6,760 nt of DNA from an archaeon (GTDB lineage Archaea > Micrarchaeota > Micrarchaeia > Anstonellales > Bilamarchaeaceae), in contig JAGVPF010000072.1 of the NCBI GenBank assembly GCA_020052325.1, forward strand, positions 1 through 6,760, in the 5' to 3' direction. The notes under the pieces were generated by a model. The model saw nothing but the letters and a program-made list of their open reading frames with translations. It had not been told where the DNA came from and did no database searches. Positions 1 through 5,026 of this stretch are shown in pieces. A program made the translations under genes and the position numbers. Every line of letters starts with the position of its first letter. Position 1 is the first letter of the stretch.

Positions 1-1
1 G

Positions 2-358
2 GCCCTTAATGATTCGCATTTTGGGGCGAAAATACCGAAGGTCACTATCAGGGACAACACGAGCAGATGGGGGAGCTGTGCGGCAGACGGCTCCATCAGC
101 CTGAATTTCCGGCTGCTTTTCATGCCCCCGGACATACTTGAGTACGTCGTCATCCATGAATTGGCGCATACCAGGTACAGGAGCCACGGCCCGAGGTTCT
201 GGGCACTCGTTGAAAAAATCATCCCGGACCATAAGGAGAAGAGGAGATGGCTGAGGGACAGGGGCTGGAGCGTTCCTGGGGGGAGTCCGGATGCCGGAGA
301 AACGCCGCAACCCAAAGGGCAGCTTTCGCTTGAAGAATTCAGCGATGAACCGTATTGA
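2..358 (+). CDS. YgjP/DUF45-type zinc metallopeptidase, C-terminal part (5' truncated)
   Basis: The frame is open from the window edge to the stop at 356-358, so the gene begins outside the window; the ATG at 122 is internal. Counting from base 2, the visible 118 residues contain RWGSC (22-26), a typical YgjP/WLM-type motif, then SLNFRLL, then HELAH at 52-56 (zinc ligands His52 and His56, catalytic Glu53) and HGPRFW at 62-67, where His62 is the likely third zinc ligand. This order, WGSC - SLNxRL - HELAH - HxPxFW, is diagnostic of the YgjP-like (DUF45, M48-related) family. The physiological substrate of these proteins is poorly known. The C-terminal tail after about residue 90 is polar and probably disordered. 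It converges with the YjbQ gene, 24 nt separating the stops. Family is confident; specific role is not. Confidence 0.88.
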   Translation, partial: ALNDSHFGAKIPKVTIRDNTSRWGSCAADGSISLNFRLLFMPPDILEYVVIHELAHTRYRSHGPRFWALVEKIIPDHKEKRRWLRDRGWSVPGGSPDAGETPQPKGQLSLEEFSDEPY

Positions 359-382
359 AAGCAGGTTCTTCGCCAGGTGGCC

Positions 383-796
383 CTATTCCCCGATTATCTT
401 GATAAGCACCCGCTTGTTGCGCCTTCCGTCGAATTCGAAATAGAAAATCTGCTCCCAGGTGCCCATGTCAAGCTTGCCGTTGGTAATCGCCATTACGGCC
501 TGGTGCCCCATGAACTGGCGCCATATGTGCGCCGCGGCATTATTTTCGCCCGTGTCATTGTGCCGGTAATCGGCGTTATACGGGACGATTTTCTCAAGCA
601 GGTGGATATAGTCGTTGTGGAGGCCAGATTCGTTGTCGTTTACAACCACCGCCGCAGTTATATGCATGGGATTGATGAGCACGAGCCCTTCCTTCACGCC
701 GCTTTCCTTGACCGACTGTTCGATTTTGTCGGTTATCCGGACTATCTGTATCTTCTTTTCAGTTTTGAACGACAAATAGGTTGTTTTTGATTTCAG
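383..796 (-). CDS. YjbQ/UPF0047 family protein
   Basis: Single-domain protein of about 137 residues, the usual family size. It has the YjbQ signatures: a [14 protein letters not shown] strand, the ESGLHNDY segment, [14 protein letters not shown], and near the C-terminus [20 protein letters not shown]. The conserved histidines and acidic residues of this fold are present. Family members are small trimeric beta-rich proteins; E. coli YjbQ has weak thiamin phosphate synthase activity, but the true role is unsettled. Start choice: a TTG at 773-775 would cut off KTTYLSF, which corresponds to the conserved first strand of the family. Seven codons upstream is a CTG (794-796) preceded 4 nt earlier by GGTGA (801-805), which also contains the TGA stop of the upstream gene. 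I therefore prefer CTG; the TTG remains the conventional alternative. Probably co-transcribed with the 542-aa gene. Confidence 0.9.
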   Translation of the reverse strand: MKSKTTYLSFKTEKKIQIVRITDKIEQSVKESGVKEGLVLINPMHITAAVVVNDNESGLHNDYIHLLEKIVPYNADYRHNDTGENNAAAHIWRQFMGHQAVMAITNGKLDMGTWEQIFYFEFDGRRNKRVLIKIIGE

Positions 797-800
797 GGTA

Positions 801-2429
801 TCACCGGGGTTCAGGAAATACGATTTTGCGCATCTCGAGCGCGGCCTGGGCGAAATGCTTCTGCGCCGCTTTTAAGTCTTTGGCTTCGAAGGCCAAGATT
901 GCGGGCCTCATCTCCGCCAGCACTGGGGCGAGGTAGCTGTCGGGGGATTCTGATAGTTCGTCTAGAATAAATCGGGGCTTGTTGGAATTCAGGAAAAGCA
1001 CCATATACTCCAGCTTGGCCCGGGATTCGTCGATGCGTTCCTGCTTTATGTTGTGATGCAGGGCGCCATAGTCACCCGAGAGATGGACGGGTTTCTTTCC
1101 ACCCTCGAAGCGCTCGAAAAATTGGGCGTTTGCCCAGATGCAGCGCATGGCTTCGGTCTTCTTTGCCAAGAATGCCTTCTCCGTGCTTTCCAGCTTCCCG
1201 GCATTTGAGGCGGCCCTCTCCTTTTTCTCGCCAAGCAGGCGGATTGTCCTGCGGAGCTGCCCTTTGGCTTCCTTGTCGAACCAGGGCAGGCGCATCGCCT
1301 CCGATTTCATGTCTTCAAGGGCTTTTTTTGCGCCGGTAAGTTCCTGTTCTTCCCCAGCGGACCGTTTTGCCCTCTGCTCTAGTGTGCGGATTGTTTTCCG
1401 AAGGCCTTTTCTCTTTTCAGCGTCAGCCCAGGGTGCCTGGGATGCCTCGGATTTCATCGATTCGAGCGTTTTTTCCGCGTTTCCGAGCTTCGCCTCTTCA
1501 TCGGGAGACCACTTGTCCGCTTTCCGAAGCCTCTTCAGGGGCCCGTGAAGCGCATGCAGTTCGCAGAGCATGCCATCGACGCGCGCAAGGACGTCCTTCT
1601 TCTTTTCATCCTCGTCCACGAATTCACGGATTCTGTTTATGCAGGATGAAAACCGCGCGAGCTGGGAAAAGACCCACCTGTCGCGTTCGACCCGCAGCGC
1701 GGTTTCTCGAAGCGATGTGTAGGCGATTCCCCCGGCTATCCTTCGGTCGCGCCATTCGGTGAGGCGTTCGGGAACCGATGTTAGGACAGCGCATGCGCGG
1801 CCAAGCTCCAATGCCCGGTTTTTGCACGATGGAGCGAGGACCGATTCGAACCTGCGGCTGGCTTCGTCCATCCTGCCAAGGCTCACAATCTGCTTCAGGG
1901 GGCTGTCCTTTGAGGCGATTATGGGGCGCAGTTCCTTCAGCCCCGCGACTACCGAGGATACGTCCGCATCGCAAACAGGGTGGGGCATGTTCGCCACGGA
2001 CAGGTTGAGCGAGATGATTCTGGCGGCAAGCGCCCGGGTCGCTTCGGTTTCTGCGGCATAGCCTTCCCGCACATGCTTCAGCTCGCGCACGGCGGTGATG
2101 ATGTGGTTTTCCGTAACGACAATCCGCACCGGCACTTCCCCCGCCTTCGCATCTTTTTCCACATCGCGCCATTCCCGGCCCCTTAGCATCCCGGCATCAT
2201 CGCGCTTGAACACGGTCTTCACGAACCAGCCGCTGATGGTGATGCCAAGCGAAAGAGGCGAGCGGGTATCCGTCGGCTTGCCATCATCCGACCTCCCGAC
2301 GCAATATGACCCGCTTGCGAGTGCGGAACGCTCGAAACTATCCTTGGCCCGGGTTAACAAAGCACTGCGATTCGTATCCTTTCTCTCGAGAGCCGCCTTT
2401 ACAGATGCGTCAATCTGAGCGTTAGCCAT
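801..2429 (-). CDS. hypothetical charged helical protein with three 49-aa repeats
   Basis: 542 residues, not recognised. No signal peptide or convincing membrane segment is seen, so it is probably cytoplasmic. Residues about 1-130 look globular (strands around [11 protein letters not shown] and [14 protein letters not shown]); about 130-300 are mainly helical; about 300-440 hold three tandem repeats of exactly 49 residues. Landmarks repeat in register: MKSEA at 325 and 374 and KKTEA at 423; Trp at 334, 383 and 432; L-R-[KR]-T-I-R at 343 and 392. Lys, Arg and Glu dominate, giving likely helical hairpins or coiled coil. The C-terminal 100 residues look like a helical TPR-like bundle ([18 protein letters not shown]), which is inference. 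Start: ATG at 2427-2429 lies about 27 nt from a TTTATAA box, fitting a leaderless mRNA. It is the first gene of the unit ending with the YjbQ gene. Confidence 0.85.
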   Translation of the reverse strand: MANAQIDASVKAALERKDTNRSALLTRAKDSFERSALASGSYCVGRSDDGKPTDTRSPLSLGITISGWFVKTVFKRDDAGMLRGREWRDVEKDAKAGEVPVRIVVTENHIITAVRELKHVREGYAAETEATRALAARIISLNLSVANMPHPVCDADVSSVVAGLKELRPIIASKDSPLKQIVSLGRMDEASRRFESVLAPSCKNRALELGRACAVLTSVPERLTEWRDRRIAGGIAYTSLRETALRVERDRWVFSQLARFSSCINRIREFVDEDEKKKDVLARVDGMLCELHALHGPLKRLRKADKWSPDEEAKLGNAEKTLESMKSEASQAPWADAEKRKGLRKTIRTLEQRAKRSAGEEQELTGAKKALEDMKSEAMRLPWFDKEAKGQLRRTIRLLGEKKERAASNAGKLESTEKAFLAKKTEAMRCIWANAQFFERFEGGKKPVHLSGDYGALHHNIKQERIDESRAKLEYMVLFLNSNKPRFILDELSESPDSYLAPVLAEMRPAILAFEAKDLKAAQKHFAQAALEMRKIVFPEPR

Positions 2430-2452
2430 ATTCTGGATTAGCCTGTTTATAG

Positions 2453-2459
2453 TTATAAA
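2453..2459 (-). promoter_or_regulatory. TATA box of the 542-aa gene
   Basis: TTTATAA read on the minus strand, centred 27 nt upstream of the ATG at 2429. This is archaeal promoter spacing for a leaderless transcript. No Shine-Dalgarno sequence precedes the ATG, which agrees. Confidence 0.6.
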
Positions 2460-2462
2460 TAT

Positions 2463-2483
2463 TGGTATTGGGTAGCAATACCA
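2463..2483. promoter_or_regulatory. inverted repeat next to TATA box, possible operator
   Basis: TGGTATTG (2463-2470) and CAATACCA (2476-2483) form a perfect 8-bp inverted repeat with a 5-nt spacer. It sits just upstream of the TATA/BRE of the minus-strand gene and about 80 nt before the divergent TATA box. A dimeric regulator site is the simplest reading; there is no direct proof. Confidence 0.45.
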
Positions 2484-2562
2484 GCTGTTACCCCGTAATT
2501 CCTTCTAAGCCACAGAAATTGTCGTTAAAGGTCTGTGTATCCACACCGCTTTCAGAAAAAAG

Positions 2563-2570
2563 AATATATA
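2563..2570 (+). promoter_or_regulatory. TATA box of the small-protein/class III unit
   Basis: AATATATA preceded by a purine-rich stretch. A start of transcription about 25 nt downstream would fall near 2592-2597, so the in-frame GTG at 2575 would not be transcribed and the ATG at 2605 is the probable start. Confidence 0.6.
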
Positions 2571-2577
2571 GCCCGTG

Positions 2578-2601
2578 AATCCCCTGAAAATACAGGGGAT
2601 T
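2578..2601. repeat. perfect 9-bp inverted repeat at the transcription start
   Basis: AATCCCCTG (2578-2586), 6-nt spacer, CAGGGGATT (2593-2601). It lies between the TATA box and the ATG at 2605 and covers the predicted transcription start and the GGGGA that could act as ribosome-binding site. Position suggests an operator blocking initiation, or a hairpin at the 5' end of the mRNA if transcription starts earlier. Confidence 0.7.
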
Positions 2602-2604
2602 GGA

Positions 2605-3009
2605 ATGGGCAGGAATGAAACGGAAGCCTTGGTAGTTTTGATGTCAAAACTATCCCCACACCTTGACAAGGCTTCCGCCACGCTTGCCCGCCTCCCTTTT
2701 TTCAAAAAGCGCCGTGTCGAACTCGAGCCTGAGGAACGCCTTGCGGTGTACCTCAGGTTGCGTGCGATGAGGAGGAAGATGGGGCTTCCCGAACGGATGG
2801 ATGGGGAAACCGAGGAGAATGGCGCGATGGCAGGTGACAGCGATGAAGGGACAATTATCCGCGGAGATGCTGATATTGATAGTGGTTGTGCTTGCGGTGG
2901 TGGCGATAGCCGCCACACAGATGATGGGCACCGCAAAGGAGACGCAGAAAAGCATTGGGGAGCAGACGAAAAAGATAGGCCAGATGGCAAGCGAGTCGAT
3001 GAAGTCTGA
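2605..3009 (+). CDS. small charged hypothetical protein; 3' part overlaps next gene
   Basis: Not recognised. Residues 1 to about 80 look like a genuine small basic protein: an amphipathic N-terminal helix, then FFKKRRVELEPEERLAVYLRLRAMRRKMGLPER. From 2843 onward this frame overlaps the class III signal-peptide gene, and here the translation becomes low-complexity Gly/Asp/Cys/His sequence with no hydrophobic core, as expected of a shadow reading. Either the two genes truly overlap by 167 nt, or the real end is near 2837 and a single-base indel hides it: the frame one base away stops at 2835-2837, just before the next ATG. Start ATG 2605 was chosen because the upstream GTG (2575) is too close to the TATA box. 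Two large inverted repeats lie in and before its first 25 codons. Confidence 0.5.
   Translation: MGRNETEALVVLMSKLSPHLDKASATLARLPFFKKRRVELEPEERLAVYLRLRAMRRKMGLPERMDGETEENGAMAGDSDEGTIIRGDADIDSGCACGGGDSRHTDDGHRKGDAEKHWGADEKDRPDGKRVDEV
2621..2677. repeat. nested perfect inverted repeats inside the 5' coding region
   Basis: Outer arms CGGAAGCCTTG (2621-2631) and CAAGGCTTCCG (2667-2677) match over 11 bp. Inside them TAGTTTTGA (2633-2641) and TCAAAACTA (2644-2652) match over 9 bp with a 2-nt spacer. Two perfect nested palindromes in 57 nt are unlikely from codon choice alone. They could form a stable mRNA hairpin just after the start codon or serve as protein-binding sites. Confidence 0.8.
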
Positions 3010-3082
3010 GGAAGGGGACTATTGCACCGACTCCGCTGATTGCCGGGATGGGCGTGGTTGCGAGGGATACAGGTGCATTTGA
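2843..3082 (+). CDS. class III signal peptide (pilin-like) protein with 4-Cys tail
   Basis: 79 residues. The N-terminus MKGQLSAEMLILIVVVLAVV has the archaeal class III signal motif (DUF361): a short basic leader, Q-x-S-x-E at 4-8, and a hydrophobic helix to about residue 25. A prepilin-type peptidase (EppA-like) would be expected to cut before Gln4 in this family. After the helix comes a polar stalk (29-58), then four cysteines at 61, 67, 73 and 78 in the pattern C-x5-C-x5-C-x4-C, suggesting two disulfides outside the cell. It is therefore probably a minor pilin or short anchored surface protein. Start: ATG 2843 has GGTGA at 2833-2837; an in-frame upstream ATG (2801) lacks this and would add residues before the signal. 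It overlaps the preceding frame. Confidence 0.82.
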   Translation: MKGQLSAEMLILIVVVLAVVAIAATQMMGTAKETQKSIGEQTKKIGQMASESMKSEEGDYCTDSADCRDGRGCEGYRCI

Positions 3083-3139
3083 CCAAAGGTCGATTCCAGT
3101 CCTGGATGTAATCAAAAATGAATGCTAGGACATATGGGC

Positions 3140-3465
3140 GCACCTATTAGGTTTGAGAGATGAAACAGAAAAGGAGGCGATGGATGGAAGTTGCCATGGC
3201 TGGCCCTGAAGAGGATAATCGCATCCAGGAAACCGGAGCGCGTCAGTTTCCGACGCTCTCCGAAAGCCCTATAGGCTCGGGCGAGGCATAACCTGCAGCC
3301 TTTTACGGCAGCGAGTCAACACCTGCTGGCAAGCGCCCTCAGATCGAGCAAGCGGAGACGGGGCTAGCCCTCAGGGGTAAATGCCCTCAGTCGGTTCCGT
3401 TGCAACCCGCGACGGGTCGCTTCCACACCCGAAATGCCCGGATGCGTATAGTATCACGGTTTTTT
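3140..3465 (+). ncRNA. structured RNA candidate, possibly a divergent RNase P RNA
   Basis: No gene-like frame fits 3083-3545. Much of it is GC-rich between AT-rich flanks, with many mutually consistent helices: hairpin 3177-3183/3194-3200 (one G-G mismatch); GAGGATAATC at 3211-3220, close to RNase P CR-I (GAGGAAARUC); a long-range helix CGCATCC (3220-3226) with GGATGCG (3440-3446); a second long-range helix GGAAACCG (3228-3235) with CGGTTCC (3392-3398), one bulged A; hairpins 3234-3262, 3265-3277 and 3405-3417; and GGCAAGCGCC (3328-3337) and GGGGTAAATGCCC (3374-3386), resembling the GGUAAG and GGUAAAC elements of RNase P CR-II/III. The order (P3-like, CR-I, P4, P5/P7, P8, P9, P10-12, P15, P4') and length of about 320 nt suit an archaeal RNase P RNA. 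Against it: no clear CR-V (AGAAnCCGGCUUA) and no P1. Start is approximate; it ends at a T6 run. Confidence 0.45.
3460..3465 (+). terminator. T-run terminator of the structured RNA
   Basis: Six consecutive T residues follow the last pairing element by 14 nt. Archaeal RNA polymerase terminates at T-runs without needing a hairpin, so this marks a likely 3' end. Confidence 0.4.
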
Positions 3466-3466
3466 C

Positions 3467-3475
3467 ATATATAAA
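3467..3475 (+). promoter_or_regulatory. TATA box, possibly for the exchanger gene
   Basis: ATATATAAA would start transcription near 3497, leaving a leader of about 58 nt before ATG 3555. A second candidate, TTTTTAA at 3526-3532, is centred 26 nt from the ATG and would give a leaderless mRNA. I cannot decide between them from sequence alone. Confidence 0.45.
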
Positions 3476-3554
3476 GCTTCCCCCGAAAAGTTTGACAAAC
3501 GTCTAACTTCCCGCCCATGAGACGATTTTTAACCTTGTTGCAGAATTGAAAACG

Positions 3555-4544
3555 ATGATAATTGAAATTGCTCTGGCCATAATCGGGCTTTTCCTGATCC
3601 TCAAAGGCTCGGAATTGGTGACGGACGCCGCGGTTCCGCTGGCCAGGTTCCTGGATACCACGTACGTTGCCGTGGGCCTTGTGCTTGTTTCGGTCCTGCT
3701 CAGCCTGCCGGAGCTCCTCGTATCCGTCTCGTCCATGCTTAAGGGGCACAGCGATGTCGGCGTAGGCGTAATCATAGGTTCCATCATTGTGAACCTGGGG
3801 CTGATAATCGGCATTTCCGCAGTTATACGTCCATTGCGGATTCCCCGCCACGTGATAACGCGCGATGCCGTCTTCATGCTCATAGCCACAATGGTCGTTT
3901 CGTTAATAGTCCTGGAGGACTTCCAGGTCACGCAGAGGGACGGAGCCGTCTTCCTCCTCTTATTCATCCCCTACCTCATCAACATATGGGAGCAGGAAAA
4001 GGCGCTGGCCCTGAAAGAGAGGAGGAAAGAGTCTGAGATGATTACAAAGACGCTCCAGTTCACAGGCAAAATCGGCGGGATAGATGTAGCGATACAGGAC
4101 ACGCGCGTCATATTGCTAGCCGGCATTGCGATGCTTCTCCTGGGAGCCGAGTGGTTCACAAGCTCGCTGATTTTTATCGCCGGCAACTTCGGAATCCCCG
4201 AGATGCTAATCGGCCTCACGCTGGGTGCGCTTGGACCGAGCATCCCCAACCTCGCCGCAGCGCTGCAGGCTGTGCGGAGGGGATACGACGAGCTCGCCAT
4301 CTCGGAAACGATAGGCTCGAACATTTTCACGTTGCTGATTACCCTTGGCATCCTTGCGATAACGAGGCCTTTCCAGATTGACGTTATAACCGCGGTCGTC
4401 ACGGCGCCGGCTTTGCTTATTGTGACCGTTGTGTTCTTCGTCTTCACCCTTAAGGGCACGATAACCAGGATAGACGGGGCGACGCTGATTGCATTATACC
4501 TGATTGCGATGGCTGCCGAGATTTTTATGAGAATTGGCGGATGA
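3555..4544 (+). CDS. CaCA-family cation exchanger with degenerate alpha-2 repeat
   Basis: About 330 residues and about ten hydrophobic segments in two halves joined by a charged loop (IWEQEKALALKERRKESE), the layout of a Na+/Ca2+-type (YrbG/NCX) antiporter in the cytoplasmic membrane. Numbering from the TTG at 3546: alpha-1 is LSLPELLVS (52-60) to GSIIVN (78-83); alpha-2 is LGPSIPNLA (229-237) to GSNIFT (257-262). Compared with the GTSLPE...GNxxGSNxxN consensus, alpha-1 keeps Ser53, Glu56, Ser79 and Asn83. Alpha-2 has Pro231 for Thr, Asn235 for the key Glu, Glu254 for Asn of the GN pair, and Thr262 at the final polar ligand. The family is clear but the ion may not be Ca2+. Start: ATG 3555 is preferred for TATA spacing (TTTTTAA); TTG 3546 adds three residues. 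It ends 8 nt before the tRNA-Cys 3' end. Confidence 0.9.
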   Translation: MIIEIALAIIGLFLILKGSELVTDAAVPLARFLDTTYVAVGLVLVSVLLSLPELLVSVSSMLKGHSDVGVGVIIGSIIVNLGLIIGISAVIRPLRIPRHVITRDAVFMLIATMVVSLIVLEDFQVTQRDGAVFLLLFIPYLINIWEQEKALALKERRKESEMITKTLQFTGKIGGIDVAIQDTRVILLAGIAMLLLGAEWFTSSLIFIAGNFGIPEMLIGLTLGALGPSIPNLAAALQAVRRGYDELAISETIGSNIFTLLITLGILAITRPFQIDVITAVVTAPALLIVTVVFFVFTLKGTITRIDGATLIALYLIAMAAEIFMRIGG

Positions 4545-4548
4545 TTGG

Positions 4549-4553
4549 AAAAA
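4549..4553 (-). terminator. T-run at the tRNA-Cys 3' end
   Basis: Five T residues on the minus strand beginning with the discriminator base itself. CCA is not encoded. A T-run right after the mature tRNA end is a usual archaeal terminator. Confidence 0.5.
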
Positions 4554-4561
4554 GCCGGGTA

Positions 4562-4595
4562 GAGGAAATGTCCTCCAAACCCCGGGTATCGGGGC
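4562..4595 (-). other. apparent intron in the T-arm of tRNA-Cys (between 64 and 65)
   Basis: 34 nt separating the T-stem 3' strand from the last exon. Removing it restores a perfect acceptor stem. It begins with a hairpin (CCCCG, 5-nt loop, CGGGG) and ends with another (GAGGA, loop, TCCTC). The junction is ambiguous by one or two nt. I could not find a good bulge-helix-bulge here, so the mechanism is uncertain. Confidence 0.65.
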
Positions 4596-4621
4596 GGGGA
4601 TTTGAACCCCTCTAATCCGCT

Positions 4622-4677
4622 ATCCACTGCGAGTTTTTTCACCACGTTTTGGTCCACCTTTTCCTAAAAGGTGGGAA
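4622..4677 (-). other. anticodon-loop intron of tRNA-Cys (37/38)
   Basis: 56 nt at the canonical 37/38 site. At canonical bulge-helix-bulge spacing, exon CTGC (32-35) pairs with intron GTGG (six to three nt before its end) as C-G, U-G, G-U, C-G. The intron core is a perfect 9-bp hairpin at 4654-4674. The inner helix of the motif is weak. Confidence 0.75.
4646..4674. repeat. palindromic intron module, copy 1
   Basis: GTTTTGG, one base, then CCACCTTTT-cct-AAAAGGTGG, a perfect 9-bp hairpin. The + strand text GTTTTGG...CCACCTTTTCCTAAAA recurs at 5052-5076 in the tRNA-Lys intron, although the two tRNAs face opposite ways. Confidence 0.75.
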
Positions 4678-4713
4678 CTGCAGGCGGGCGCATAGCCGAT
4701 CTGCCAACCCGGC

Positions 4714-4875
4714 TTTCCAATTGAAAGCTGGGCGCTTTGAACATTTCGTGACTGTTCGAAATTCCAACAATCTGCACCTCCCTATTGTTCATTGAACAAT
4801 GGGGCACCGCGATGCAACGCATCGCGATTGCGAACGTTTCGACGTTCGAGTGTGCGCTGTTCAAACAAACCCGGC
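4714..4875 (-). repeat. hairpin-rich 162-bp segment between two copies of the tRNA-Cys 5' end
   Basis: GCCGGGTT (minus strand) occurs at 4875-4868 and again at 4713-4706, with similar flanks (GGAA before both copies). Between them lie many inverted repeats: CGAACGT/ACGTTCG (4831-4837/4842-4848), CGCGATGC/GCATCGCG (4808-4815/4819-4826, triloop), ATTGTTCA/TGAACAAT (4784-4791/4793-4800), and the enclosing TTTGAACA/TGTTCAAA (4736-4743/4858-4865). At the tRNA edge, 4708-4717/4723-4732 form a 10-bp stem that includes the acceptor 5' strand. It may be a long leader, an unusual intron near position 8, or an inserted element with target duplication. No bulge-helix-bulge was found at the duplicated ends. 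No protein gene fits. Confidence 0.6.
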
Positions 4876-4902
4876 TTCCTAGAAAGGAATTGCTCTAATC
4901 CA

Positions 4903-4911
4903 TTTAAAAAT
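4903..4911. promoter_or_regulatory. shared bidirectional TATA box of the two tRNA transcripts
   Basis: TTTAAAAAT (its reverse also contains TTTAAA). Centred near 4907, it would start plus transcription about 8 nt before tRNA-Lys (4942) and minus transcription about 5 nt before the outer GCCGGGTT copy (4875). No other AT-rich box lies between the two genes. Confidence 0.55.
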
Positions 4912-4958
4912 AATTCGAGGCTACTCAATCTAGTTAATCAAGGGCTCATAGCTCAGCT

Positions 4959-5005
4959 AGATGCGATGCTGCTTCGCAATTTGCATGCCGTTTCGCATCC
5001 TGCAA
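4959..5005 (+). other. D-loop intron of tRNA-Lys
   Basis: 47 nt at a non-canonical site. It fits bulge-helix-bulge geometry: 5' bulge CT|A, inner helix GATGCGA (4960-4966) with TCGCATC (4993-4999) over 7 bp, central helix CAG with CTG (3 of 4 pairs), 3' bulge AA|T. Cutting there yields a standard D-loop. Confidence 0.82.
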
Positions 5006-5026
5006 TGGTAGAGCGACGGACTTTTA

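Larger units (their letters stand above)
4553..4713 (-). tRNA. tRNA-Cys(GCA) with two introns
   Basis: Read on the minus strand. Exon 1, 4713-4678: acceptor GCCGGGT, TG, D-arm GCAG-ATCGGCT-ATGC, G26, anticodon stem CCCGC, loop CTGCAG with anticodon GCA. Exon 2, 4621-4596: A38, GCGGA, TTAG, then AGGGG-TTCAAAT-CCCC. Exon 3, 4561-4553: T65, ACCCGGC, discriminator T73. The acceptor pairs 7/7 only if the segment 4562-4595 is removed; the bases directly after the T-arm (CCCCGAT) pair badly. U73 is the normal Cys identity base, and A49-U65 completes the T-stem. The D-arm resembles archaeal tRNA-Cys. The mature length is 71 nt without CCA. Odd points: C27-A43 and G13-A22 mismatches, and a second copy of the acceptor 5' strand at 4869-4875 next to the promoter. 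Confidence 0.85.

Noticed and set aside
1138..2172. Several open frames on both strands inside the 542-aa gene
   Set aside because: Arginine/serine/cysteine-rich translations typical of out-of-frame reading of a GC-rich gene; the 49-residue periodicity supports only the main frame.
2505..3143. Long minus-strand open frame (212 codons)
   Set aside because: Antisense shadow rich in Ser/Pro/Arg, running across the class III signal gene and the promoter region; no family signature or ribosome-binding site.
3140..3465. SRP RNA, cobalamin riboswitch or group I intron
   Set aside because: No SRP helix 8 motif (GGAAGnnGCA type), no B12 box (GCCACTG) and no group I core elements; an RNase P-like reading fits better though not fully.
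4587..4595. tRNA-Cys 3' end directly after the T-arm (CCCCGAT)
   Set aside because: It pairs with GCCGGGT at only four Watson-Crick positions and lacks U73; the downstream ACCCGGCT pairs perfectly.
3971..4657. Minus-strand open frame opposite the exchanger
   Set aside because: Complement of a membrane-protein gene with strong alpha-repeat signatures, and it runs through the tRNA-Cys exons.
4784..4848. CRISPR-like array from the repeated hairpins
   Set aside because: The stems differ in sequence and spacing; there is no repeat-spacer periodicity and no cas gene.
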